A stretch of 64,000 nt of DNA from Euwallacea fornicatus (lineage: Eukaryota > Arthropoda > Insecta > Coleoptera > Curculionidae). The stretch is from positions 1,240,001 to 1,304,000 of the forward strand of contig NC_089551.1 in assembly GCF_040115645.1 (NCBI RefSeq), read 5' to 3'. The position numbers and the translations under genes are program-made. The stretch's first letter is position 1. Each line of letters begins with the position of its first letter. The notes under the pieces are model-generated. The model made no database searches. It saw only the letters and a list, made by a program, of their open reading frames with translations, and was not told the origin of the DNA. This document shows, piece after piece, positions 23,301 through 39,132 of the stretch.

Positions 23301-26300
23301 TGACGTCAATGCGTTTATTGTTGGGATTGATCTTTGAACGCCGCGATAGTAGGTGTGTTTGAATACGATTTCGTGTTTGTTTGTAGACAAAAACTGACTT
23401 CGCCCAAATGGAACCGATTCCGAGGGGTTCGCCTCCGATGGAAGGACAAGATACGGCTCAACAACGTGATATGGAGGTGCTGGCACCTTCAATGTAAGTT
23501 GCTCGCTTCCTCATCAGTGACGGCGCGTCACTCCCAGGGGGCCCACTGTGGCACTAAAATTCTTGGTTTTCAGTTATCAAGAAGGAGAACACCCTTATCT
23601 GTCAATTTGCCTCCCCGCTTGATGTGGACACTCACAACAAGCCCGAGGTAAGTTCCATGTTTCATGTACAAAACAATTTTTATCTCATCAAACCCAAATG
23701 TGTAATATCATGTTATTTAGATTTCGCGCATTGTAATAGTGCTAAATCAACGGCCAACAACATGGTGTATTTCTGAGGAATAAATTACCGAGGGCAAATA
23801 AGTTGATACAACAATATCGGTCGAATTAACGAAGATAACCGTTAATCTTTGTACAAACATTTATCCAGATTATTATGGGAGGATAAGGCGATTCCCCACT
23901 GATCCACAACAGTGGGCAAATGTCTAGAATATATTTAGGATGTTTTTGCGTTTCGCTCGACTAGGATACGCAGGGAAATCTGTGTTTATCTAGCTTTTTC
24001 CATACTTCCCCATATGCTTTGTTGCAACTAATTCATAGCTATGTTTATGATCACAGTATTTATTGCCGAATTGCCTTGTTTTTCGTAAAGCCGTAAATAG
24101 CTTTGAGACTTTAGTTGAGGGTGTGGCGGATTGGTCATGAAACGCGCACGAACGATATTATAAATAAGCTGGGACTTTGCACTGCATAAAACTGATTTTT
24201 CGATCTAATTTCAGCCTCTGAATCAAAACACATGAGATTATTTTTAATCGCCGGATGAGATTAATGATTTTCCCTTATATAGTATGGGCAAACCGGGAAA
24301 ATGAGCGGATGGTGGTTCTTGAATCTGCAGAAATGTTGTTGTGAACCTAAATCTGAGGATTTTAGAAAATTTGACATTTCAAGATATTACAAATCTCCAG
24401 TTAATAAGTTCTTTTTTGGGCTAGATACCCTAGGAACGTAAATATCATCTTTTATAATTGTAGTCACCATTGTGACCAGAATTTGAATATATACTAGACT
24501 TTCAATATATTATCAATCAGAAAACAGTATCATTGAATTCAAAACTTTCTTAATCAATCTCTATTCTTTTTTACTATAGTAGGATTTAGTAAACGCATGA
24601 GAAATGCCAAGAATAGATTTTAAATAACTTTAGAAGGAACGGCAATACCTCCCTAATGCGAGCAGGTTGAAAATAGGAATGCCTATTAAGTCCCAAATTC
24701 GTACACTACTAGAAATAGAAGAAATAATCCGGCATCCATACCCATTATAGCTCTAAACTGTATCATGATATATAATGTCGTCCCAAATTCTAATACGATT
24801 TTAATGTCATTCGAACCAAATCTTCTTAGGCCATTGTTCTGGAAGGAAAGTACTGGAAAAGAAAACTAGCTGCTGTCACTGCTGAATACAAAAAATGGCG
24901 CATGTTCTACCGGAACCACCTCTACGGGCCCACCCACAAAGAGGATGTAGACATGGTAATAAAGCGCGTGCTTTCAATGTTAGAAAAATCCATACAACAT
25001 ATTTATAGCTCAATGGAATGGACGCTATCTTTGGCGACTCAAACAGTGTCAACAACATGATGATGATCGACGAGGATTATCGGGAATTGATGAGCGATAC
25101 CTTATTCTCCACGATCACCAATCAACCGTTCCCATTTCCTGATACAAGGGAACTGGGTATAACTTGATTTAATGAAAACATTTTTCGAAAGTTTTGGACC
25201 CTTTTGGTGTTTTGCAGCAAAATTTGGTTTTGCCGATTTTATACAGCCGAGTTTGGGTCCTTTGCAGCCGAATTTAATCGACTACATGGACACGTTTGAT
25301 CCGTTACAAGGTACATAGCTATTTGAGGCTCAAATCGTCATTCGGCTACATAAATAAATATATAAAAACCTAACAAATTATAGAGTTATGCGCTACAAAG
25401 TTACCAACAGTACCTGAGGAACATCCCCACCCAGGCTCGTGGGAATACGCCAATCATCACGTGAACCCCACTGACTTATCCGTTCAAGTTCAGGTATAAT
25501 TTGCTACAAATGGGAGTAGTAAGACAAATTAATGGAAAATTGGTCGGACCTTAAGGTGTCTCAAGTGCCATCCACCTCAGCTCCTCAATATCAGCAACAC
25601 ACGTCTTCGCTCCAGGACAATCAGCTGCAAATCCAGGAAAACGCGTCCACATACGGCAGTCACGCGATGCTTTCCTCGAATGAGCCCTACATCCAGACCA
25701 GCAGCTATCCCATAAACCCGAAATTGAACCCCAAATCTAGGGGAAAGCACCATGGGCAACATTTGCAATCCTCGATGGCTAGCTATCAAGCGTACAGTGG
25801 AGGGCAAACCTTAGTCACGGACGTCGAACATGTGATTCTTAATAATAAGCTTCAAGGTGGGTTGGAATTTTTTTTCTTCCTTTTTTTATGCAGCTAATTA
25901 CAGTGCCAATGAAAAGCTGCTCATCTCAAGGGCAGCAGCAGCGCTCTGCAGATATGGGAGAGACTCCTGGGAGTTTTCAGGAGGCATTCAGGGCACATGC
26001 ATCTTCCGCCCCTGCGGGGTACAAATTCGGGCCGCCTGGTCGACCCAGCGTTAAGTTTACATCACCCACAATGCAGCAGCAGCAGCAGCAGGTACAGGCA
26101 CAGGCGTCCCAACTGCAGATGCAACCACTCCCCATACACGTGTCCCCTATTTCTTACCATCCCAACTTAGCCTCAGTAGTAAGTTTAGTTTGGTTGTTTC
26201 TCCTGTAGTTTTGCACCAAATGTTGCCTTGCTCTCGTATGTTTGTGGCGAGGCAAAATCCAACTAGCAACTTCGTATTTTAAAGAAAAGCTGGATATACA

Positions 26301-28081
26301 CGAGGCGTCCTAAAATCGTGATATAAGATTTTGACGCATGATCGAAGGGAAAAAATGTAGCGAGCGGAATGAAATCAAAAGTTACTAAATCGGTATGAAA
26401 AATGTGGGTTCTCAGAGTGGTCCCTGATTTGATTTTTTTTGTTGGAAACGATGTAAAATACCTCTATATGTATAATTCCAGATCACTCTGTGTAACGTCT
26501 TCATTAAATATCGAAGCTATAAAATTGTTTTCCTACATAGAAATACCCGTTTGTAATTTCATACATTGTATTTATCGCTAGCAGCAAAAAGACAAAGAAG
26601 ACCACAGAAACAGACCTCCTCTGCGTGGAAGAGGGCGGTCTAGGTCCAACACTAGGGAACCCCCCAAAAGGCCCCCCCTAATTTCAGCCGTTAGCGACCC
26701 TGCTCTGTTGACGCCCCAAACTAACGTGTTGTTGACTCAACTGTTAACCACCAGTAAGTTTAATAATCAATTTATTGAGTAAAATTATAGACAACACGGT
26801 TATTTAGATTCCCCCATAAGTGAAGCCGTCCAAGCAGCTTACAGTCAAAACCAAGCCTTAGGCTCTACCCCCGATCTATCTCTACACAGGAGAATCAAAG
26901 AAGAACATCATCTGCCAGTTTTGCCTCATTCTTTGACGTCCCAAATCACCGTGACCACAGTTGCAATGACCAATGGAGATAATGTTAGTTTTCAAGCCGT
27001 CAATCAGTCTTAAAGTAATTAAAGTGATTCAGCAGTCGTACCTGAGCACCGCAAACAGTCCCCTGGACTCTCCATCGCAAAACTTGCACTCGCCCACCTC
27101 TTCTCAAGGTTCCATAGGGTCTCCCGGACGAGAGGGTTCCAATCGAGACAGGAGAGTAGGACACATACACGCAGAGCAAAAGCGCAGGTGCAATATCAAA
27201 AATGGGTTCGACATGATGCATTCGTTGATACCGCAACTCAACCAGAACCCTAATGCCAAGGTTTGTGAGGTTTTCAGGGGTACCTTTAGGGTGTACTGAA
27301 GTCGTTTCAGCTCGCTAAAGCGGCAATGCTGCAGAAGGGGGCCGAATACATTCGGCTCTTGCGGACTGAGCGTAATCAGTTGAGGGATGAAATGGACTCG
27401 CTGAGGCAACAAATCGAATCGCTCAACACGTCGATAAGGTACCGATAGAGCGATTGGGCGATTATAGCTCCGGGTTTTCAGCGTTTTATTTTGCAGCAAC
27501 TGCCAGTCCATGTTGCCAGCGACGGGGGCTCCGGTGTCGCGTAGGCGCGACAGTCGCATGCAAGAAATGTTCGACGAGTATGTTAGTAGACGCACAATGG
27601 AAAATTGGAAGTTTTGGATCGTATCCTTTTATGTTTCAAGTAGATTCCATAGAAACCGAGCCTTACGCTCATGCTCGTTAGGCTCTACGTCAAGGTTTCT
27701 AAGACAACGCAGTTAAAACAATAAAATAATGTTAAAATTGATCAACAAATTACCGTATTCCTCCTTAGTCAACATTTCAGTTCAGCTTAATATGCAGGCC
27801 TCTATTAAATTCCTTCAACAACTTCGTTTCAAGCTCGAGTTTGGAGGACCTTTACGCCTCCACGTTACTGTGGGTTGAACAGCATTGCACCCTAGTGGAT
27901 CTCAGACCAGGTAACTCCAAATTCCTCACCGTCGAATCACGATTATTCATCGTCTATTTACAACTTTCCAGTTGTGTTAAATTCGTTACGGTACCTGTGC
28001 ACCAAGACAGAAATCCTGTCAGAACCAGAAAAGTTAGCTGAAGAGGCGAGAAAATTGGTGCTGCAGCAAGATAAAAAATAA
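20312..28081 (+). CDS. Mondo: Mondo, glucose-sensing bHLH-leucine-zipper transcription factor (ChREBP/MondoA family)
   Basis: Pairs with Mlx to switch on sugar-response genes. Sixteen exons: 20312-20586, 23387-23493, 23574-23647, 24830-24955, 25009-25156, 25218-25310, 25384-25493, 25556-25856, 25904-26178, 26582-26753, 26808-26983, 27033-27260, 27311-27438, 27497-27620, 27781-27910, 27972-28081 (about 858 residues). Family blocks are IHSGQFMVS with acidic EAEEQDDE, the Mondo conserved region (SPKWNRFRGVRLRWKDKIRL), LEGKYWKRK, a Gln/Pro-rich middle, the basic region HIHAEQKRRCNIKNGFD, a helix-loop-helix with zipper, and the C-terminal WCMC/Dcd domain (MLPATGAPV...ENWKFWI). An in-frame ATG at 20273 could add 13 residues. 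The 2.8-kb first intron shows no other exon. Exons 10 and 12 have tandem NAGNAG acceptors. The exon 8 acceptor (after CCTTAAG) is the least certain. Confidence 0.93.
20587..23386 (+). other. Large first intron of Mondo
   Basis: AT-rich sequence without recognisable coding similarity on either strand. Short open frames (for example 21734-21946 and 22211-22456) have no family match by eye. Enhancers could lie here but none can be named. Confidence 0.5.
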
Positions 28082-29686
28082 CTTCGATTTTCCGGCGCTC
28101 CTGCATGTTTGTTTTGCTCATTTACTAAAAAGAAGTACAATCGATGCATCATATTTTTCGATAGAGTTTAAGTGCGGCCATCGGACGGTCCGTAAGATTT
28201 GAATTTGAATTCCACGTTGAGGCGAATTATTTTTTGATGGGTTCTAGAGACTGTTAATTCATTGTTTAAATTGTGCCTTAATCGGTGTTTCAAAGTCTTC
28301 GTTGCGTAACTTACCTACTTATACAAAGGTAACCTTAGTTTTATGATTTTTAGGGTACTTATAACGCTATATGAAAACTGTAATTTTTTGTTTCTGTTAA
28401 TTTTTATCGTGAATATTTTATTGTAGTTATTTGAATATACATATTTGTTTATAAATGCTGAAAAGAGTGTTGTGGATATATTTTCCCATCCGATATGCAC
28501 CAAGTTTATGTGTACGAATGGATTGATTCAAGGAAATTTAAGGGATTCTGGGTCTAGTGGTAAACGCGTCAGCCACCAAAGCATGAATTCGACCTACATT
28601 AAATGCTTACGGTTGTACGCTGCATACAACGATTTTCTTGATATAATGGCGAGTAAATTTTGTAATGCGGAATCCACTACGCACAGGAGGGGAACCACTT
28701 TTCCAGACCGACACAAATGAGACTCAGTACCTTAATAATACAAATTTATTGGGTTTATTATTTTTTAAATACACAATATCCCTTGCAAATCAAAAGGAAA
28801 CTTTATAAAGCTACTCAATAAATCAAACTTTATTACTTAAACTTTTCTGAGCATTTAAAAACGTCCTTCAAAAAGTAAAACGATTAAACAGGCAACACGC
28901 GACACTGATTTAAATCCGATACTATGAGGGAGATGTCATGATTACATAAGTTTGTTTGATTCGCTGAAAATAAAACCCAATTAAATAATAAAGAAAGACA
29001 ACTGAAAATTGGCACGGTGGTCTTTTCTCGTTTCGTTAAGCGCGAAATTGAAAGGAAAGCGATAGGTTTTGATTCCCGAAACATGTGCTACGTCTAAACA
29101 AATGATCGATGTTTGGAAGTTAATCCGAAAGCGAAAGAAATTGGACTAGAGATATTTCAAATAATAAAAAAAAACCTTAATAAGTAGTAAACTCAGCAAA
29201 TATAAGAGCAATTAATAATAGTAATATAAAAAGCTATATGTATATAAAATGTAGAGGAGATAGTACAACTCATACACACTTGTTAACCTTTATATGAGCC
29301 TTACAAACGCGCGTTTTTCTTCAACTCAGGGAAAAATAAGGAAAAATGTAGACTTTTCTTGGTTATATTAAATGTAAGCTTAAGTTTATACGATTAATAT
29401 TACCGAACGAATCGATGGGCCAAAATGACAATAATTAATTTGTTCCGAACTGTTATATTATTACATGTAATAGGCGTTACCTCTGCACAAGTGATCGACC
29501 GTACGCATTAAATCATAAAAATGAAAATTAAAGTCGATTTCGGTTCTTAAAAAAAAAAAATGTGTTTGTAATCCTTATTTTGTCACCACAAGTCATGTAT
29601 GCTGATGGAAGATGATGCGGATACCTGCAAAGAAAAAAATAAACGTTTAAACGCAATTATTGGAAATTAAGCAATTGCTGTCTACC
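28082..29686. other. 3' flank of Mondo and of profilin (convergent)
   Basis: AT-rich sequence expected to hold both 3' UTRs. The only internal structure noticed is a tRNA-like SINE candidate at about 28545-28715. No additional gene is supported. Confidence 0.45.
28545..28715 (+). mobile_element. Possible tRNA-derived SINE fragment
   Basis: CTAGTGGTAAACGCGTCAGCC near 28553 resembles a pol III A box, and GAATTCGACCTAC about 35 bp later resembles a B box (consensus GGTTCGANNCC). This arrangement is typical of tRNA-derived SINE heads. The body further on is unrecognised and no clear target-site duplication was seen. Confidence 0.3.
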
Positions 29687-32600
29687 TTAGTAACCGCAAG
29701 TAATTAGGTAATCTCCTAATTTCTCCACTACAGACGCGGCTTGTTGTGGCTGTATTGGGTCTTCGTATAACGATACTACCACAGCTGAAACGGAATGGCA
29801 TTAAATAACTTTTGACCGAATTCGAAAACAGGAAATTCTTTTAGGATCAACGAAAAGCGGCAACGGCGCGCCTGGCGACCGCCTCGAAAAACTCATTTCG
29901 AGCCATGGCGAAAACGCACGGCATTTCGGGTGGGTGGCGTTGCCAGACGTCCCAAATAATCCTGAGGTCGAAAGAAAACCGCACCGACTGACAGTTTTAT
30001 CAGCTCCTAGCAACCGGGCTTAAAACGACAAAGACTAATGATGGCACAGTACAAGCTTAAATGGCCGCAGATAAGCGATAAATCGTCGACATGGACGGTT
30101 GAAAAGCCCAGTTCTGGTAAACAAGCCAACGCTAAACAGGTGCTCTGATGCCTTTCAAGAAAGGAAAACCGTGTCAAAGTCGACGAGGGGACATTATTTA
30201 AACCTCCGTTTTTTTCTTAGGCCGACACGGTTTGCGCTCGAAATGAATGGTGATTATTGTTTTCACCACTATCACATTGTTGCAGCGAGCAAAATGTTGC
30301 AGGAACAAAGGGACGTCGCTGTGTTATAAATAACAATTATTCCATATGCTTTTTGTTAAACTTAAGACTCTGCAAATAAAAAATATCCAATTACATATGG
30401 CTGATTAGCGAATTTACGATGCTCTGAAAATAAACTGAAGGCATTTACTTTTACAATCTCTGGCGAGATAACGCAAAACGACAGATCTGCAACTCAATTC
30501 TTTATTTAATGCTTTATTAAACCGTATCTCAATCGGGGCAAATATTTATTATGTATTGATAAAAATATTAGTTGGCATAAACATCGCATCGATTTTCGGA
30601 TTCGGCGGCTAAGAGAACTCACCTTGAGTTGTTTTCATACAGTGCACACCCACTTTGCCCAGTTTGGCCCTTATGACTCGGTCTGTCCCTGAGAGGTAAA
30701 TATATCGGTTGCCCGCTAGGGTGACCCCTGAGGAGGTTAGGATGTCCTGTTTCTCGAAACCCTGGACTAATTTCGCTAACTCCTCCTTTGTGACCTGAAA
30801 TCGAAATTCGTCAGTCCTTCGCCTCGCGGGTGTGCATTTCGAAATCAACGAAAGCCACCAGAATTCCAAATAAAAAATTATGATTCATCCATCAAGCGAT
30901 AAGTGCAAATTCATCAGTAGAAAGGAAATAATATCGAGTTCGCTTGCCAAAAATAAACTTCAAATTTGGCGGTTCTCGGCAATTAATAATTCTAAATTAT
31001 GCGAGACATGTTACGATCAGGTAATCCTCATTAGTTCACCCAAGCACGGTCGATAGCCGTCTATACCGCGAATTGTTTCCATGGTCCAGACTTCAAAGAT
31101 ATTAAATAGGTATTTTTAAAAAGACATGTTATTAAAAATAGATAAAAACCTACTTCCAGGCGAATTTCTGACATAATAACATCTCTGAACGGGTGCCAAA
31201 TGAAACTTGGGAAAGACGCCAAATTCCACTTGACCCTCCGAAAATTCTACGTAAAATTCAGTAAGATTCGGCGGATTGCTGACTTGCTGATAAGGCCTCC
31301 AATAAACGTCTTTGGGCAGAGAATTGCCGCAATCGAGAGACCGCAACCAGGGGGGGGGGGGGGGGCATATTAACCGGAAAGCCGTTTGTTATAGATATAT
31401 AAGACGGCGGCCTTATCAAAATGAATCATCGGCCACGAGCATGTCCCCAGTAATCTTCTCTTTATGACGCAAGATTTGCTGCGTTTGGAAATAACTCACG
31501 TCTCAGCTGGTCTTTTCCTCAAATTTTTCACTCATGGAAATTCTCCCGAGTGCACACGCGGATCTTGATAATATTTTGCAATGCAGGAAAAGCGTTACGC
31601 TTAAATTATTTAGAAATAATTAGGTAACCTCCCACAGCTTTCTAAAAATTGTGTTTGTGCAGGATGGAGCCAAAGTCGAATAATGCGTGATGATGGGAAA
31701 AATGCATGTACGAGATTTTTGGAAAATGGAATCATCGGTATTTTTACAGTACTCATATTGCCGAGTAAAAATATTGATGACCCCCCAAGAAACCTGATAA
31801 TGGCTTCGATCCACTTACTCTGCTCGCCTTGTTCGGAACGCTAAAACTTTACGTGAAATATCATAGAATGGAAGACACTACCTGGGGCCAAACGTTGATG
31901 GAAATTCGCATAACATAAGCGCTCCCGAGGCACATTTCTATTACAAAGAAAGTGCGTGTTTTTTGTTTGTTTTTTTTTTTTAATTCAGCGGAGGGCCCCA
32001 CCTCGAACCCACGAAGCTATAAATCTCTAAGGCAAACGTGTTGACGTAAACGTAGCTGCGAATGAATAACCGAACTGTGAAATAGTGCATTTTTCACCTA
32101 AAAAACCATACTGCCCCTGCGCTTGATATCAACAAGCCACGATTTTTTTTAACTTGGTAAACAACATACACCTATAGCTGCGATTTATTGTTATTTTGTC
32201 CTGCATTGCTTGCCGTTGTCGATCAATAAAGCTCTTATCGATCGTATTTTTCAGTCTGTAGGGAAGATCTTCGACGAAACAAACTGTATTGTTAATTGCA
32301 GTAACTATAACCACTGAACGCAGGCAACCCACCGTACGTATACGCCAATCCAGCGCTGTGCGTCATATTGGCTAAGTTTATTTCGTGGATCTTGGACCGA
32401 TGATACACAAGGCCGTCACTACTACTGAAATCTTATAAGCACTCGACAAATCGACCTAGTCACATACCCATACAAGTATGGGGAAAATGTGATTATTTTG
32501 AAGTGTTTAAATCTTATTTTTTTACAAAGATTCGAGAGATGCGTTTCAAGAATCAAATTTTATCTAGATTTTTCAATGTCACCCATTCTGGCTTATCGCC

Positions 32601-34230
32601 AGTCAACGGTCGGGAACAAAGATGCCAGGCCCACCCTTCGTCGGATAGTCAAGCAAATTTATGCAAAATCCAGGAATATTGAGTTTCGAAACACCAGATA
32701 ATTTCAAAGATCATAAACCTTTATAGCTCTAAAGAACAAATTTTCACATAAAAACGGGTATCGTGTGGGACAACACAAGGATCAACCCCTCCTCTGGTCC
32801 CAACAGTAATTTCCTCCTAATTGATAAGGTTCTTAGATGTGCAGAAATAAATCTGGATTTTTTCTAACAAACATCGCCAGTGGTAAGAACCAAAGAGGGG
32901 GAGCTGTAATAATGTTCAAATTCTTAGGGTTGACGAGGGTGTAGGGTGTATACCCCTGGAACAGAACACTTTTCAAGGAATTTACAAGGTATTTTGGGAC
33001 ACAAAACACCTTCATGGACACGGAAATGAATGATTCTTCTAGGCCTATAAACCATCTAAGACGCCATCAGACAACTTAGCCTCAAGACCAGAAAACTTAA
33101 AACCACCTCAATGGCAGCAATTTAAACCAATAAGGAAAATTTATTATAAATTGAGTTGCACATTGATGATTGATGACTATTCAGCAATTTGAATTTATGA
33201 TAATAACTTTCCTTGTTAAAGAACTCACTTATCCTGAATTTCCAAACTTCGCCATGAAAGAGGCTGTGTGAACCTCTGCTTCAATGAAACCAAGACCATC
33301 CTCAAGACTTAGCCTAAGGTAAATTCCTAATGAGATTGAAGGTTGATCCTCCATAAAATCAAAGATAATGATGAAGGTAATGTCGTTAAATATATATGAG
33401 TCATCACTGCTGTACTCAGTAGTGGAGTTATTGCTGCTTTATAACTTACACCTAAGTTTATTATTGGTATTTAATTGCAAGACAAGAAAGGATAAGGAAA
33501 TTTTAAACACAACTTTCGCTTTCACGACTTCAAAGGTCAAACCCTCAAGGACTTATTGATTTTCCCCAAAACATCTTAAATCCCTGCGGTAAAAACACCC
33601 CCTCAAATTCTACCATTTTACAGACCAAAACCCCCGTCCGTTGCATGAATATTAGCGCACTGCTTATCGTGCAATAATCGGCGAACAAATGCTTGATTAA
33701 TATTAAACATTTGGGATTTGCATATTGTGGAAGTATATGACCAAATCAGCAGGTTCGGCCGCCGACAACAATCCTGTCTATATAGGGGGTATAATGATAA
33801 TGTACGGCGGCCATTTTGAATGCAACCGGTAAAAAGATTTCATCAAAGGGAGTTTTCGAGACTCCCTTTCGAAATTTGTATCCATCTTTGAATTCCCCAT
33901 GAGTAAGGGGGTGGAGGTTGACGCATGCAAAGATTCAAGGGCAACACCCCGTTGAAGGCATGGTACTGTTTCGAGATGGGCAAGCCCTGCCCATATTTTC
34001 TTTGTACTGGACCCGGGACAAGCAAGTTTAGACCAGACTTTTCTCGCATCCTTGGGCTACTTATGACCGAATTTGTAGTGAAATGGCAAGCGATTTTTAA
34101 TCGGAAACTGGGTACTTACATCAAAGTTATCCGACTTCGCCCAAACATTCCCATCGTGCCCCGCGATAGCGGCTTTGGTGACACATCTAGAGGCCAAAAG
34201 CTGTTTGTCCACATAATCCTGCCAACTCAT
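29687..34230 (-). CDS. chic: Profilin
   Basis: Binds actin monomers, polyproline and phosphoinositides, promoting filament assembly with formins and Ena/VASP. Three exons on the minus strand: 34230-34120, 30794-30623 and 29784-29687, coding 126 residues, exactly the insect length. Exon 1 begins [15 protein letters not shown] with the conserved N-terminal Trp used in polyproline binding; exon 2 has [20 protein letters not shown]; exon 3 has [20 protein letters not shown]. Splice phases agree at both joints. Intron 1 is about 3.3 kb, long for this window, and holds a G16 run and a possible SINE. The promoter faces eIF4A, 1.2 kb away. The fly ortholog is chickadee. Confidence 0.96.
30795..34119 (-). 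other. Large first intron of profilin
   Basis: No gene is recognised inside. Features seen are a run of 16 G at 31350-31365, a poly(A)-tailed tRNA-like SINE candidate at 31965-32060 on the minus strand, and a small perfect hairpin (AAAGGGAGT and ACTCCCTTT) at 33845-33869. An open frame at 31116-31346 on the minus strand could not be assigned. Confidence 0.5.
31965..32060 (-). mobile_element. Possible SINE with B-box-like motif and poly(A) tail
   Basis: Read on the minus strand, the segment contains GTGGGTTCGAGGTGG, close to the pol III B box, preceded by an ACACGTTTGCCTTAG stretch. After about 20 more bases it ends in an A12 run. B box followed by a poly(A) tail is what a short retroposed tRNA-like element looks like. 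The A box is not clear. Confidence 0.35.
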
Positions 34231-35436
34231 TGCGTGTTTGAGATATTTGTTTTAAGGCTGCGGAACCGTTAGATTACTATCCGAAACCGGCGGAGGATAA
34301 AATTTATACTAAACTACTGTACACGGGCCTGCGGAATTTTCGGTTTTGAGTTTTGGGTGACAGGAAAGCGGAAGTGCGGTTGACAGTTTGTTAAGGGGGG
34401 GTTGACAGTGCGCATGGACGTTGCCGACATATTGCCAACAACAAAATTAGAACGAAATTCTCAACTTTCTTGCTAGCCAGTACCCATCGTATCTTTCTGT
34501 ACATTCTCAATTTATAGGTTAGATATGATAATTTAAAATCTATCAAATCTAACAAAAAATACTAAATTTAGAACGTTTCGCTTCTAATATTTATAACAAA
34601 TAATCAGACAAGGGTATATAGTTTACATTATTTTAAAAAAGTTTTTAAAACATTTAAGAAATCAACTTAAACCCGTGACATCATTAGATGCTCAGAATGA
34701 AAATAATTGCAAACAATAAGTGTAGAATTTTTAATTATCTATAATAATAATAAATTATACAATAATAATCAATTTTTGCTATAACCCAAATTATTTTGAA
34801 ACTGTAATAATCTTTAAATAATTTAAAAGTGAATAACTTGGTGAGGATCAGAGCAAAAAGGGTGGGGAAAAATGCGGAAAGGTTGGCTCTGGATTTGACC
34901 ACATATTGGCAGCAATGACATTTGTCAATTAGATCACATGTCAACAAATTTTCCGCCAAAACGTATTTTTACCTTTATTTATTATTGTTACAATTATTTC
35001 TACACATTCAGCACTGAATTGGAATTTAAAGGACACGAATACTTTAATTTGCTATATCATCACTATTCTTCATTACTTAAAATTAACGAAAAATTCCACC
35101 ACAGGTTGGGGTTTTAAACATGCGCGGGAAGGTCGGTAGTTTCCGGGCGTGCCCGGAAGTGGTAGTCCGCATGGAAAAATACTAATTAACCCTCTCATTT
35201 CGTCGCCACCCTCCGAGCGTGTTGGATATACTCACACATTAACTCACCCTCTTGAATTCAAGCCAAGTTTAATTGAAAAATATCTCAGTTTCCATAACAG
35301 AAAAGCATTGTTTAAATTTATTTAGAATCATCAAACAGCTGTCAACTGGAGTAGGAATATCTCGGTTCGTGCGTCAACTCGACAGCAGCAAGAACGACCC
35401 ACGACCCTTTTCTTTAGCGTTATAGCAAAGTGAATC
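34231..35436. promoter_or_regulatory. Divergent spacer between profilin and eIF4A
   Basis: AT-rich, no gene recognised. Pyrimidine-rich ACCCTTTTCTTTAG at about 35404-35417, roughly 20-30 bases before the eIF4A ATG, could be a 5' terminal oligopyrimidine start, as expected of a translation factor gene; this is an inference. Confidence 0.35.
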
Positions 35437-38133
<2,697 letters not shown>

Positions 38134-39132
38134 AAGCAAAAGCGGTAGACGGAGCATTTAAAGTGCGCATTCGCCCGCCCGGGGTTTGATCTGGTGTGCG
38201 ATAGTACATTCGCGGAGACCTATTTTCAGCGCCAAATCGTGTCTTTGGGCCAGCGAGAGATTTTACGGTTAGATTTAAAGGGACCTCTCTAAATCTAAGC
38301 GTAAAAACTGTTTTTAAGTGTATTTTATATTCGATAATATTTTTTCTATTAATTTTATGCGTAATCATAGTGAAGTACTCGCCAGGAGCTGCGTATTTTT
38401 CGTTCTCATTTCTTCGTCCGTTTCGGATGGGTGGACCCGGAACTGGGCGATGGTTCTGGGGCTCCCCGTTCGGCCTCATCTGTCACCAGAAAGATTGGTC
38501 AGCTTTCGGATAGGTTATTAAAATGACCATTCTAAAAACCGACTAAGGGAAGGTGTAAACGGAAACCTGTTTCCAATATTTGATAATAGATGTTGAATAT
38601 TTTGTATCATATTATTTAAATAAAAACCATCACTCTCACGTTTAGATAAGGTTATTTTTTGCTTTCGTTCCTTTGAATGTTCACACCAAGCACGGAATTA
38701 AGTCATATTTATGGCTACCTTCCGGGCAAAAGGTTTTTCTACGGTGGGTGGTAATTGATGGATCTCTAAACATATTTCGAGTGAACCCTAAGGGCCGAAA
38801 ATACAAAGCCCTCACCCTCCGATGGTGAAATGATCCGGCCATATGGAGTTATGAACCAATTATTTTTCAACCAAATTTCGATTAACATAGGATATTTTTC
38901 CTATCATTCCACATTCGGACGTGGACACGCTTTGGATTAGTGTATTTTTAATACGGAACCTCTTAAAGACAAAAAAAACAAGCTCATCTATTTCAAATAT
39001 ATTTACGACACTAAACAATGTACTTATACCATACTTCTTATCGAAAATTGAAAACGTTGACTTTTGTATACACTGAACAATCATCAGCTTTCCCACTTCA
39101 ATAAGTATTGATTACCAGAACACTCGATACAA
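38134..39132. other. Convergent 3' region of eIF4A and SRRM1
   Basis: Holds the eIF4A 3' UTR (AATAAA at 38619-38624) and, from the other side, the SRRM1 3' UTR. No further gene is seen. Confidence 0.55.
38619..38624 (+). terminator. Poly(A) signal of eIF4A
   Basis: AATAAA about 490 bp after the eIF4A stop codon, the first canonical hexamer on this strand. Confidence 0.55.

Noticed and set aside
31116..31346. 76-codon minus-strand open frame in profilin intron 1
   Set aside because: It looks slightly protein-like, but no family is recognised and no splice partner was found.
33845..33869. Small 9-bp perfect hairpin
   Set aside because: Short enough to arise by chance in 64 kb and without further context.
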